NCBI GenBank assembly: GCA_002328465.1
Contig: DCUE01000062.1
Location: forward strand, 5,692-13,847
Source: Candidatus Dojkabacteria bacterium UBA2222
GTDB lineage: Bacteria > Patescibacteriota > Dojkabacteria > SC72
Length of the DNA stretch: 8,156 bases
Direction: 5' to 3'
Shown here: piece by piece, positions 1-6,508 of the stretch
Position numbering within the stretch: the first letter of the stretch is position 1
Layout of the letters: each line of letters starts with the position of its first letter
Program-made: the position numbers and the translations under genes
Notes under the pieces: generated by a model
What the model was told of the DNA's origin: nothing
Databases searched by the model: none
Seen by the model: only the letters and a program-made list of their open reading frames with translations

Positions 1-8
1 ACATATCG

Positions 9-581
9 ATGGAGTTAATTGAGGATAGGGAGGTATCAGATATACTATATAGCTTGTATCAGAATGAGATAGGAATATCTGAAGTAAGATTGCAAGAGAG
101 AGTGGAGATAGAAGAGAAGGGATATCACCATTCCGAATCAAATAAAGGAATAGAAGGACTTTTACTTGGGACACTTACTTTTACTGATATGAAGATAAAT
201 AAAATATCTATAATCAATGAAGAAATTGTTTTAGATATCTTCATATCAATAAATAATGTGATGCATGAATATCAGGTAAGAAGCCCAATGATTGGTGTTC
301 TTGAAGGGACATCTTTGTTAGAAATGGAAATTATTAGAGTTTCAAATATATCAGAGATAGAGATAGAGAAGTCATATGGATTAAAGTTCCTTTATATTCC
401 AAATGGAGAGACTGCAAATCTGGAAGATATAGAGGATTATTGTAGAAAAATAGAAACAGATTGGTTCCCATTGTGTTATAGAAAAGAACAATTAAGTGAT
501 TTGGTTTTGGATATGGATATTGAGAGATATATTGAAAAATCTGTTGATAAATTAATGATCTATTATCTTATTAAAAATTAA
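9..581 (+). CDS. Hypothetical acidic protein, possibly 5'-truncated by the window edge
   Basis: I do not recognise this 190-residue protein. It is acidic and rich in Ile, Glu and Asp, with alternating hydrophobic/charged stretches (about residues 48-115) that suggest beta structure and a more helical C-terminus (about 137-190). No signal peptide, membrane segment or catalytic motif is evident from the ATG at 9. The two codons before that ATG (ATA, TCG) are open, so the true start may lie left of the window and an N-terminal anchor could be missing. The coding strand is visibly more AT-rich than the first part of the next gene. The stop TAA at 579-581 shares its last base with the ATG of the large surface protein (TAATG), so the two are probably translationally coupled. 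That places it with the surface/type IV pilus genes, but its function is unknown. Confidence 0.75.
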   Translation: MELIEDREVSDILYSLYQNEIGISEVRLQERVEIEEKGYHHSESNKGIEGLLLGTLTFTDMKINKISIINEEIVLDIFISINNVMHEYQVRSPMIGVLEGTSLLEMEIIRVSNISEIEIEKSYGLKFLYIPNGETANLEDIEDYCRKIETDWFPLCYRKEQLSDLVLDMDIERYIEKSVDKLMIYYLIKN

Positions 582-3361
582 TGAGTACAAAAAAGCTTAT
601 ACAACTGATATTAATTGTTACTAGTTTTCTATTCTTATTCTTGTATCTTTTGAAAGAAGAGATAATAGGAGCATATTGTTATACTTGTCCTACAGGTTAT
701 TCTTGTACTGTTGGATCTGCTAGTTTATGGTATCCAGCAGGATCTTGGGTGGATGTCGGGAGTCCATATGAAGACTGTATTTATCATCCTACTGCTGGAG
801 GGTACGCATGTTTTTTTAACACTCAATGTTGCGGGGAAGCGACTTATTATATGTCCTATGCAGATTGTAAAGCAGGGACTAATGGTCATGATTTATATTG
901 TTGTAGTAAGGCCAGTTGCGTAGACTGCACCCCAGGATCTGCACCAAGTTGTCCTACTGGAACAGTAACAACGAACACGGGGGATTTGCACTCTACTACA
1001 TCTTCATCTTGTGATAGAGGAACAGGATGTGATCCTAGGTATAATACCAACACAAGAAGCTGTTACTGTGAGACTTGTACATTGCCAAGTTGTACTCCTA
1101 CTTATGCAGATACCAATCAGGGGTATGGCTCAATAGTGCTTTATTGTAGAAATGGTGTAGCTTCTACTCCCGATAGGATAACTAAATGTGATTCGCGACA
1201 AGTTACATGTTACTGTACAAGCTGTAGCTTACCTAATTGCCCTGCCCCACTTTCTAATACTGCTACAGTAGCCAGCCCTAATATGATTCTGTCTTCCTTT
1301 AGAAGTTGTACAAACAATTGTAGTGTAGCAACAACAGGAGATTGTTTCGAAGTTCCAACAGCACAACCAACAGAGAGTATCGTAATAAACTATGACGCAC
1401 TGAACGTATACAACTTCAACAGTACCAATCATAGTGGCATACCAGGAACAGTAGCGGGAGATTTAAATGATCCAATCAGCATGATAGCAACATATACAGA
1501 TACAAATGGTGCTGCTGATGTAGAAGCTGTGTCTGTATGGTTTAGAAATGTAGCCAATACTGGAGAGCCCCAAACCCCTCTTTGGATATCAACAACAGCA
1601 ACACCCCAAGCACCTTCTACGGATAGCTGGGGCTTTCTAATGCACAGAGAGGGAACTAACTGGGTTCCATACACTCCTAGTTGGAATGTAAGCCCACAAG
1701 TATGGACAAGAGCCATATATACAGTAACTCCTTCGGGGGTAATTACATTTATGATATCAGGTCCAAGTAGAGGTAATATGGTTGAAGTAACGATAACCTC
1801 GCCAATATCATCCGTTGGAAATATTGTTACAATGCCTTTTCGTTTTAGATTCTCAGGAACAAATATAACAGAGAATGTCTCAGAGATTAGTTACCGAATA
1901 CTTTTAATGGGACTAGACAAATTCAGTTTTACCCCAAGTGATAACTACTCGTTCTCAGTATCAAACTACTGGTCTGGTAATCAACTAAGATACAGAACAA
2001 CCCCAACAGTAGCTCAAACCTATGCAAGAGACTGGTTTGATACAACACGACGTTGGGCGATAGACAAACAGGTTCCTAGCGTACAATTTATGAATGGAAC
2101 CCCCGTAGTATCAGGTAATACATTAAGAATAGATTGGCAAGCTTCAGATAGTAAGAACCTTTATGCTGTTGTTGGAAATGTATATTCAAATGCTGGAGCA
2201 GATGCACGACAGGTTACATTATCTACTTCAACAGCGGGAGTAAGTTTAAAAGAGCCTTTTATTCCTGGTGCAGAAAATCCACTAAGCTTTGAGCGAGGAA
2301 ATCTCAATTCACCCAATTGGGCCTTTAGAGTAAATCCTAATTTAACAACAACAAGTAACTCGGGAAGTGTAACAGTAGATATAGGAGCTAACAGAGTTGG
2401 ATCTTTAAGATTTTACCTTACAGCTTTTGATGATGCTGGTAATATGGCATCTGCGATGACGTTTTTTAACTTAGATGATTGGTTTGTAACAGATGGAGGA
2501 TTAGCCTACTCTAGTGGAGGAACTACCTTCCAAACAAAGAGTACAACTACTTCTTGGATAGGTATCCTGCCTCCTACAGCAGCCGTTGGTGAATCTCTTT
2601 TGTACAATGTGGCAGATTACTCTAGCGAGATGTGGGCAGATAGTAATCCAGCACAACCGCCTTCTGCTCTGTTACGAAGTAGTGTCTCAGGCAGTTACAA
2701 CATTAGGAATTTTAAATCTCATAATTTAACTAGCTACTATGATGTTCTTTGGGAGATGTATACCCAGAAAAAGAACGATATTCCTATATCAGATCTTAAG
2801 GAACTAAACATAGTTGGGAATGTCACCGTAGCTAATGCCAACCTTACAGCAATATTCACTCCAATGTCTACATACAATGTAGCAATCATAACAGGTAAGC
2901 TAGTTATAGATAGGCTCAATTGTAATGGGAATGCTCTAATCTTTGTTGATGGAGATATAGATATATTACCTAATATAACAAATCAAACAGCAAATAAAAA
3001 TGCTTGTATATTTGTATCTACAGGAGATATAAATATCTATGAGGGTAGAAATAACTCATTAGGAGGAACATTTAGATACGATCAGATAAATGGATATTTT
3101 TTTGCCGATGGGAATATAATAATAAATCATGAAACAAGTAAAGCATCAACAGCAATAGTAGATGGTGTATACATAAATGGTGGGATACAATCTTTGGGAA
3201 TTCCTAAGGGGATAGTGGTAGAGAGGTATTTAAGATTATCAGAGAGGTTGGTATATCCAGTATTAGCAATAGATTCTCATCCTAAGTATGGAGTATTAAG
3301 TGGAGTGTTTTTTGCTAATAATTTTACATTCCAAAAAATAGAGGTAGGTTTCAAACCTTAA
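581..3361 (+). CDS. Large exported Cys-rich, Ig-like and beta-helix surface protein
   Basis: This 926-residue protein has no family I can name with certainty. Residues 6-24 are a hydrophobic stretch after KK, acting as a signal peptide (possible cleavage after Ala31) or a membrane anchor. Residues 33-255 hold 28 cysteines, with about three tandem ~49-residue repeats around Cys113/116/124, Cys161/163/166/171 and Cys210/212/215/220 (pattern CxC-x2-C-x4-C in the last two). Only two cysteines (781, 809) occur later. About 285-460 and 495-632 look like Ig-like beta domains (note FDDAGN at 615-620). A WFVTDGG linker at 634-640 leads to a C-terminal repeat region (745-926) with the recurring pattern [IF]F-x2-G-[DN]-I near 788, 811, 841, 864 and 910, typical of a beta-helix. 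Its place directly before pilMNO suggests a pilus-associated or adhesive surface protein, presumably disulfide-bonded outside the cell. That role is inference. No prepilin cleavage motif or lipobox is visible, and no Shine-Dalgarno sequence precedes its start. Confidence 0.85.
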   Translation: MSTKKLIQLILIVTSFLFLFLYLLKEEIIGAYCYTCPTGYSCTVGSASLWYPAGSWVDVGSPYEDCIYHPTAGGYACFFNTQCCGEATYYMSYADCKAGTNGHDLYCCSKASCVDCTPGSAPSCPTGTVTTNTGDLHSTTSSSCDRGTGCDPRYNTNTRSCYCETCTLPSCTPTYADTNQGYGSIVLYCRNGVASTPDRITKCDSRQVTCYCTSCSLPNCPAPLSNTATVASPNMILSSFRSCTNNCSVATTGDCFEVPTAQPTESIVINYDALNVYNFNSTNHSGIPGTVAGDLNDPISMIATYTDTNGAADVEAVSVWFRNVANTGEPQTPLWISTTATPQAPSTDSWGFLMHREGTNWVPYTPSWNVSPQVWTRAIYTVTPSGVITFMISGPSRGNMVEVTITSPISSVGNIVTMPFRFRFSGTNITENVSEISYRILLMGLDKFSFTPSDNYSFSVSNYWSGNQLRYRTTPTVAQTYARDWFDTTRRWAIDKQVPSVQFMNGTPVVSGNTLRIDWQASDSKNLYAVVGNVYSNAGADARQVTLSTSTAGVSLKEPFIPGAENPLSFERGNLNSPNWAFRVNPNLTTTSNSGSVTVDIGANRVGSLRFYLTAFDDAGNMASAMTFFNLDDWFVTDGGLAYSSGGTTFQTKSTTTSWIGILPPTAAVGESLLYNVADYSSEMWADSNPAQPPSALLRSSVSGSYNIRNFKSHNLTSYYDVLWEMYTQKKNDIPISDLKELNIVGNVTVANANLTAIFTPMSTYNVAIITGKLVIDRLNCNGNALIFVDGDIDILPNITNQTANKNACIFVSTGDINIYEGRNNSLGGTFRYDQINGYFFADGNIIINHETSKASTAIVDGVYINGGIQSLGIPKGIVVERYLRLSERLVYPVLAIDSHPKYGVLSGVFFANNFTFQKIEVGFKP

Positions 3362-3378
3362 TGTTTTTCTGCTATTAT
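3350..3378 (+). promoter_or_regulatory. Candidate promoter for pilMNO
   Basis: TTCAAA at 3350-3355 and TATTAT at 3373-3378 are separated by 17 bp. The -10 is preceded by TG-C, giving an extended -10 (TGCTATTAT). Transcription would begin near 3385 and give a leader of about 25 nt before the pilM ATG. The -35 lies in the last codons of the surface-protein gene and matches the consensus at 4 of 6 positions. In AT-rich DNA such matches arise by chance, so this is tentative. Confidence 0.35.
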
Positions 3379-3417
3379 ATTAGTAGTCATAATTTAACTG
3401 TCCAATACTATGGCTAA
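3361..3417 (+). CDS. Possible 18-codon minicistron bridging the surface gene and pilM
   Basis: The ATG at 3361-3363 shares its first base with the stop of the surface-protein gene (TAATG). The frame stays open for 18 codons (MFFCYYISSHNLTVQYYG) and ends in TAA at 3415-3417, overlapping the pilM start by 8 nt. Both junction types recur in this window: TAATG at 581, and 8-nt overlaps at pilM/pilN and nusB/rnc. It could be a coupling leader that carries ribosomes across the gap rather than a functional peptide. There is no protein-level evidence, and a frame this short can arise by chance. Confidence 0.22.
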   Translation: MFFCYYISSHNLTVQYYG

Positions 3418-4438
3418 ATTGCCAGACCATGTCGGCATAGACTTCGGAACTCATACTGTAAAAGCCGTAGAATTAAAGAATATTTTAGGGACTCCCCAGC
3501 TGGTTAACTTGGGAACTCAATTGACACCCAAAGGAGTAATCAATAGTGAAGAGAGACAGGATCAAAAAAAACTTGGAGAAGCTCTTAAACTTCTATATGC
3601 GAATTCCAAGATTAAGAATGTTAATGTTGTAATGGCTTTGCCTGAGTTTTCTGTGTTTACAAGATTCCTTGAGTTTCCAGGTGTAAAGAAGGAAGAGTTA
3701 AAACAAGCTGTGTATTACGAAGCTAAACAGTATATACCTGTTCCAATTGAAGAAGTTCAAATGAGTTATGTTATTATCGGTTTTAACGAAGAGAAGAATG
3801 CTCCTCGTGTATTGTTAGTAGCTGCACCTAAGAAAATAGTTGAAATATATATGAATGTAGCTAACTTTGCCAATCTAGACCTTATTGCTATTGAAACAGA
3901 ATCTGTAGCAATGGGAAGGGCCATGTTTAGATCTTCTGGTAAAAAAGATTGTGTTATGCTGGACTTCGGAGCAAACAGTACAGATATGAGTATTATGAAT
4001 AATGGTTCTCTTGTATTTTCCCAAAGTATTTCAATTGGTTCTGATTCTTTAACACAAGCTATAGTAAATAAGTTTAACTTTGATTACAACCGTTCAGAAG
4101 AATTTAAGAGAGGCTACGGTTTAATTCCTAATGTTTTAGAAGGGAAAATATATTCTGCACTCTCTCCTATTGTAGAATCCATTATGATAGAGGTTAGAAG
4201 AGGAATAGAGTTTTATAAAAACAAGACGATGAGTGTAGCTCCAAATGAGTATTTATTAAATGGTGATGGAGCATTACTTCCAGGTTTAACTGAGTATGTT
4301 TCAAAATCACTAGGGGTTAGTGCAGAAGTTGCAAATCCGTGGTTAAATATAGTAGTAGAAAATAAATTTAAAAACCTAGTTGTGAAATCAGGATCATCAT
4401 ATTCTGTAGCAATAGGATTAGCATTAAAAGATGAATAA
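3410..4438 (+). CDS. pilM: Type IV pilus assembly protein PilM
   Basis: PilM is the cytoplasmic actin-like ATP-binding protein that recruits PilN and links the pilus alignment subcomplex to the motor. At 342 residues it has the family's usual length. The actin-fold nucleotide motifs are in order: phosphate-1 loop VGIDFGTHTVKAV (8-20), phosphate-2 loop MLDFGANSTDMSI (183-195) and adenosine motif LLNGDGALLPG (282-292). The family hallmark YYEAKQYIPVPIEEV is at 103-117, and the protein ends in the typical GLALK. The start at MAKLPDHVGIDFG puts the first motif close to the N-terminus, as in other PilM proteins. No Shine-Dalgarno sequence precedes the ATG. The last 8 nt overlap pilN (ATGAATAA), indicating translational coupling and matched expression of the two partners. 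Confidence 0.95.
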   Translation: MAKLPDHVGIDFGTHTVKAVELKNILGTPQLVNLGTQLTPKGVINSEERQDQKKLGEALKLLYANSKIKNVNVVMALPEFSVFTRFLEFPGVKKEELKQAVYYEAKQYIPVPIEEVQMSYVIIGFNEEKNAPRVLLVAAPKKIVEIYMNVANFANLDLIAIETESVAMGRAMFRSSGKKDCVMLDFGANSTDMSIMNNGSLVFSQSISIGSDSLTQAIVNKFNFDYNRSEEFKRGYGLIPNVLEGKIYSALSPIVESIMIEVRRGIEFYKNKTMSVAPNEYLLNGDGALLPGLTEYVSKSLGVSAEVANPWLNIVVENKFKNLVVKSGSSYSVAIGLALKDE

Positions 4439-5096
4439 CGAAGAAATAAAACAAGAAAATATAACTCAACCAATAGCTACTTCGAATCCACAGCCTCCTG
4501 TTACCGAAACTCCAACTTTAGCTCAGCCAGCTAATAGTTCCGTTGAAGAGGGAGTAAATCTTATCCCTGCAATGACCAAAGAGGAGAAGATTCATGTTAA
4601 GAAGAAAAACACATTAAATATTGGCTCTATCTTAAGTATTATTGCTCTAGCTACGGTTGCTATTGGTATTGTAGGCTTTAATATAATATCTAAGGCACAA
4701 TTAAACACAAAGAAGGCTGCATTGACAAGGGTAGAAAGGACAATAAACTCAAAGATGGATAAGATAGTTTCAAATAATGCAATATTAGCTAGGGTGAAAT
4801 TGTACGAACAGGTTAAGAAGAATAGTTTCTCTCACAAGAAAGTTGTAGTATTCTTGAATGAAATGGCAGCTAGAGTTGAAGGAGTGTCATATAAGAGTAT
4901 AAGTATATCTGAAGCTTTGGAATTTGAAATATCAGGTAGATCTCCCAATCTTGAACAGTTATCAAGACTTTGGTATTTACTAGGTGTAAATGATAATGTT
5001 AATACAATTAATCTAGGATCTGTAAGCAAGGTAGAAGATGGGGCATCGTTCTCCTTCGAAGGTCAGTTCAATTTAGAAAATTTTAAAAACGAATAA
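4431..5096 (+). CDS. pilN: Type IV pilus assembly protein PilN
   Basis: PilN is a bitopic inner-membrane protein: its short cytoplasmic motif binds PilM and its extracytoplasmic part pairs with PilO. This 221-residue protein has a Thr/Pro/Gln-rich start (about 1-40) and the motif VNLIPAMTKEE at 42-52, which corresponds to the INLLP motif of classical PilN. A basic patch KKKN and one membrane helix (about 65-86) follow, then a helical stretch (about 88-130) and a small alpha/beta domain to the C-terminus. In well-studied PilN proteins the INLLP motif lies at the extreme N-terminus, so the ~40-residue disordered extension is unusual. The order after pilM and before pilO, the 8-nt overlap with pilM and the 2-nt gap to pilO all support the call. 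Sequence similarity alone would be weaker. Confidence 0.85.
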   Translation: MNNEEIKQENITQPIATSNPQPPVTETPTLAQPANSSVEEGVNLIPAMTKEEKIHVKKKNTLNIGSILSIIALATVAIGIVGFNIISKAQLNTKKAALTRVERTINSKMDKIVSNNAILARVKLYEQVKKNSFSHKKVVVFLNEMAARVEGVSYKSISISEALEFEISGRSPNLEQLSRLWYLLGVNDNVNTINLGSVSKVEDGASFSFEGQFNLENFKNE

Positions 5097-5098
5097 AT

Positions 5099-5788
5099 AT
5101 GGGACTACTACAACAAGATAATAAAAAGAAAGCACAATTAGAAAAAGAGGTTTTAAGCAAGAAAATAAAACAAACAAAATTAACCTTTGCAGATCTTGTT
5201 ATACCTTTGGCTTCGGGGGCCCTATTCATAATCCTTTCCTTTGCAGTATTTGTTCCGATGGTGAAATCTGCTTTCGAATATTTGGATGAGATAAAAGTAA
5301 CGAAAGAAAAGATTGAACAATTAGAGAAATTAGATAAGCAGTTAAATAGGCTCGATGAAAATCAACTTAATGAGGATGTATTAACAGCAAGACAGGTAAT
5401 TCCTAAAGTTTTATTAGTTTCCAATTTCGTATATTATATTGACGATTTAGCAAAGAGTATACAGTTGAGAATTAGTGAACTCTCATCAGCAGATAGTATC
5501 AATGGTGTAACTGGGCCACTCGAGTATAGTGGTACATATGATAATGTTATTGCTTTCCTTGATGATATTCAGAATGTATCACCTTATATGATTAGATTAG
5601 AAAATGTCGAGGTTAGTGCAAGAAATGACACTTCGGGGGCTGAGGTTTGGGCTATATCCTTACAGGTTAGTGGTTACTATTTAGCAGATAATGAGAAAGA
5701 ACCAAGCATTTATGCAGCATTCCAACCGTATACAGAATATAATGATATTGTGGAGATATTTAAGAAAAAAGCAGAGAGTCTAGATTAG
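5099..5788 (+). CDS. pilO: Type IV pilus assembly protein PilO
   Basis: PilO is the partner of PilN in the pilus alignment complex, anchored by one membrane helix with most of the protein outside the cytoplasm. The 229-residue product has a charged cytoplasmic N-terminus (1-30), one membrane helix (about 32-53) and a coiled coil (about 60-95, with EKIEQLEKLDKQLNRL). A ferredoxin-like domain follows, with the family's core pattern EYSGTYDNVIAFLDDIQNV at 142-160 and the paired strand MIRLENVEV at 164-172. The gene starts 2 nt after the pilN stop with no Shine-Dalgarno sequence, so translation probably depends on coupling. Neither pilP nor pilQ follows; instead the stop overlaps the stop of the convergent khpA by 4 bp. 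That fits a monoderm-type pilus with no secretin. Confidence 0.88.
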   Translation: MGLLQQDNKKKAQLEKEVLSKKIKQTKLTFADLVIPLASGALFIILSFAVFVPMVKSAFEYLDEIKVTKEKIEQLEKLDKQLNRLDENQLNEDVLTARQVIPKVLLVSNFVYYIDDLAKSIQLRISELSSADSINGVTGPLEYSGTYDNVIAFLDDIQNVSPYMIRLENVEVSARNDTSGAEVWAISLQVSGYYLADNEKEPSIYAAFQPYTEYNDIVEIFKKKAESLD

Positions 5789-6078
5789 ATTTCATCTCTT
5801 AGCATATCTTCCTCTTGCTCACTTCTATGTTCAACTTTGTCGTCCTTAAGGATGACTCTTACCCTCTTGTTTCCTCTTATTGCACTTATTGTAATAATAT
5901 CTCTTATGGAGTTAATAGTTCTTCCTTTTCTTCCGATTATGACCCCTTTGTCATTTTCATTGACATCTATTGTTAAGATAGTTAATCCAGGGAAATCTAC
6001 ACTCTCCCTTTCCTCAATTGAGACATCGTCTGGATAATTTACAATTGATTTAATAATGTGCTCTAGTAGCTCTTTCAT
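5785..6078 (-). CDS. khpA: KH-domain RNA-binding protein KhpA (YlqC/DUF3-type)
   Basis: KhpA is a small single-KH-domain RNA-binding protein. In Gram-positive bacteria it pairs with KhpB/EloR and affects cell elongation and sRNA-mRNA contacts. The start is taken at the ATG at 6078, giving 97 residues beginning MKELLEHIIKSIVNYPDDV, which matches the usual family N-terminus. A TTG three codons upstream is also open but adds residues the family lacks. The KH core has the GxxG loop as GRKG at 49-52 within GVIIGRKGRTINSIRD, and an acidic/basic tail follows (80-97). The gene follows rpsP, a neighbour order well known from other bacteria, where rimM and trmD often come next; here the operon ends instead. 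A TATAAT upstream may give it its own promoter. Its stop overlaps that of the convergent pilO. Confidence 0.92.
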   Translation of the reverse strand: MKELLEHIIKSIVNYPDDVSIEERESVDFPGLTILTIDVNENDKGVIIGRKGRTINSIRDIITISAIRGNKRVRVILKDDKVEHRSEQEEDMLRDEI

Positions 6079-6111
6079 TTTTTGCAAAACTAAATTAAGA
6101 TCTATTGAGCA

Positions 6112-6117
6112 ATTATA
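6112..6117 (-). promoter_or_regulatory. Candidate -10 element before khpA
   Basis: Read on the minus strand this is a perfect TATAAT. It lies in the 91-nt rpsP-khpA gap and would start a transcript near 6105, giving a leader of about 26 nt. The best hexamer 17 bp upstream (TGGTAA) matches the -35 consensus at only 3 of 6 positions, so the call rests on the -10 alone. khpA could equally be read through from rpsP. Confidence 0.3.
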
Positions 6118-6169
6118 CTCTTACAGAAAAAATATTACCAGATGTATATTGGGGATGGAAAAGAGACAA

Positions 6170-6469
6170 TTATTCGGTCTTCTTCTCTTTCTTTGTTGTA
6201 TTTGGTTTCTTTGAACCTCTCTTTAAAGATTTCATTAGGCCAAGTTTAACAAAGTATTGAGCTATAGTATCAGAAGGCTGTGCACCTTTTAATAGCCATT
6301 TTGAAGCTGCATCCTTATCAACCTCAAAAGTAGTTGGCTGTGTCCTAGGATTATAGTATCCAATTTCCTCAACACTCCTTCCATCTCTTGGGGAGCTGCT
6401 CTCCATAACCACTATTCTATAATGTGGTTGTCCTCTTCTTCCTGTTCTTTTTAATCTAATTTTTAGCAT
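6170..6469 (-). CDS. rpsP: 30S ribosomal protein S16
   Basis: S16 is a small-subunit protein that binds 16S rRNA and stabilises 30S assembly. The family signature is clear from the first residue: MLKIRLKRTGRRGQPHYRIV (1-20), then SSPRDGRSVEEIGYYNPRT (25-43) and the C-terminal element KWLLKGAQPSDTI (57-69). At 99 residues it is slightly longer than many S16 proteins because of a Lys/Thr-rich tail (about 86-99), probably disordered. The ATG at 6469 gives the canonical N-terminus. It lies 39 nt after rnc and 91 nt before khpA on the same strand. A promoter-like element sits so close upstream that its mRNA would have almost no leader. Confidence 0.97.
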   Translation of the reverse strand: MLKIRLKRTGRRGQPHYRIVVMESSSPRDGRSVEEIGYYNPRTQPTTFEVDKDAASKWLLKGAQPSDTIAQYFVKLGLMKSLKRGSKKPNTTKKEKKTE

Positions 6470-6478
6470 AGCAGAGTT

Positions 6479-6507
6479 ATTTTAACAGATGAGATACTAA
6501 TATTCAA
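6479..6507 (-). promoter_or_regulatory. Candidate rpsP promoter giving a near-leaderless mRNA
   Basis: On the minus strand, TTGAAT (6507-6502) and TAAAAT (6484-6479) are separated by 17 bp. TG-T in front of the hexamer forms an extended -10 (TGTTAAAAT). Only 9 nt lie between the -10 and the rpsP ATG, so a start at the usual distance would fall near 6472 and leave about 3 nt of leader. No Shine-Dalgarno sequence is present, which agrees with leaderless initiation. The -35 matches at 4 of 6 positions and the -10 at 5 of 6. Confidence 0.5.
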
Positions 6508-6508
6508 G

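Noticed and set aside
711..923. Plus-strand 70-codon frame inside the surface-protein gene
   Set aside because: It lies in another frame of the Cys-rich coding region with no recognisable domain.
1229..1716. Two minus-strand open frames inside the surface-protein gene
   Set aside because: They are antisense to a long convincing gene, have Cys/Val-biased low-information products and no promoter or family motif.
4213..4473. Minus-strand 86-codon frame across the pilM/pilN junction
   Set aside because: It is antisense to two well-supported genes and has no recognisable motif.
5837..6037. Plus-strand 66-codon hydrophobic frame opposite khpA
   Set aside because: Its hydrophobic residues come from the complement of the KH-domain codons; the minus-strand gene is clear.
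6079..6087. TTG start for khpA, three codons upstream of the ATG
   Set aside because: The ATG at 6078 gives the usual MKELLE family N-terminus; nothing supports the TTG.
6125..6160. Possible terminator after rpsP (AATAT/ATATT stem followed by a T-run on the minus strand)
   Set aside because: The stem is only five A-T pairs with a 10-nt loop, too weak for an intrinsic terminator.
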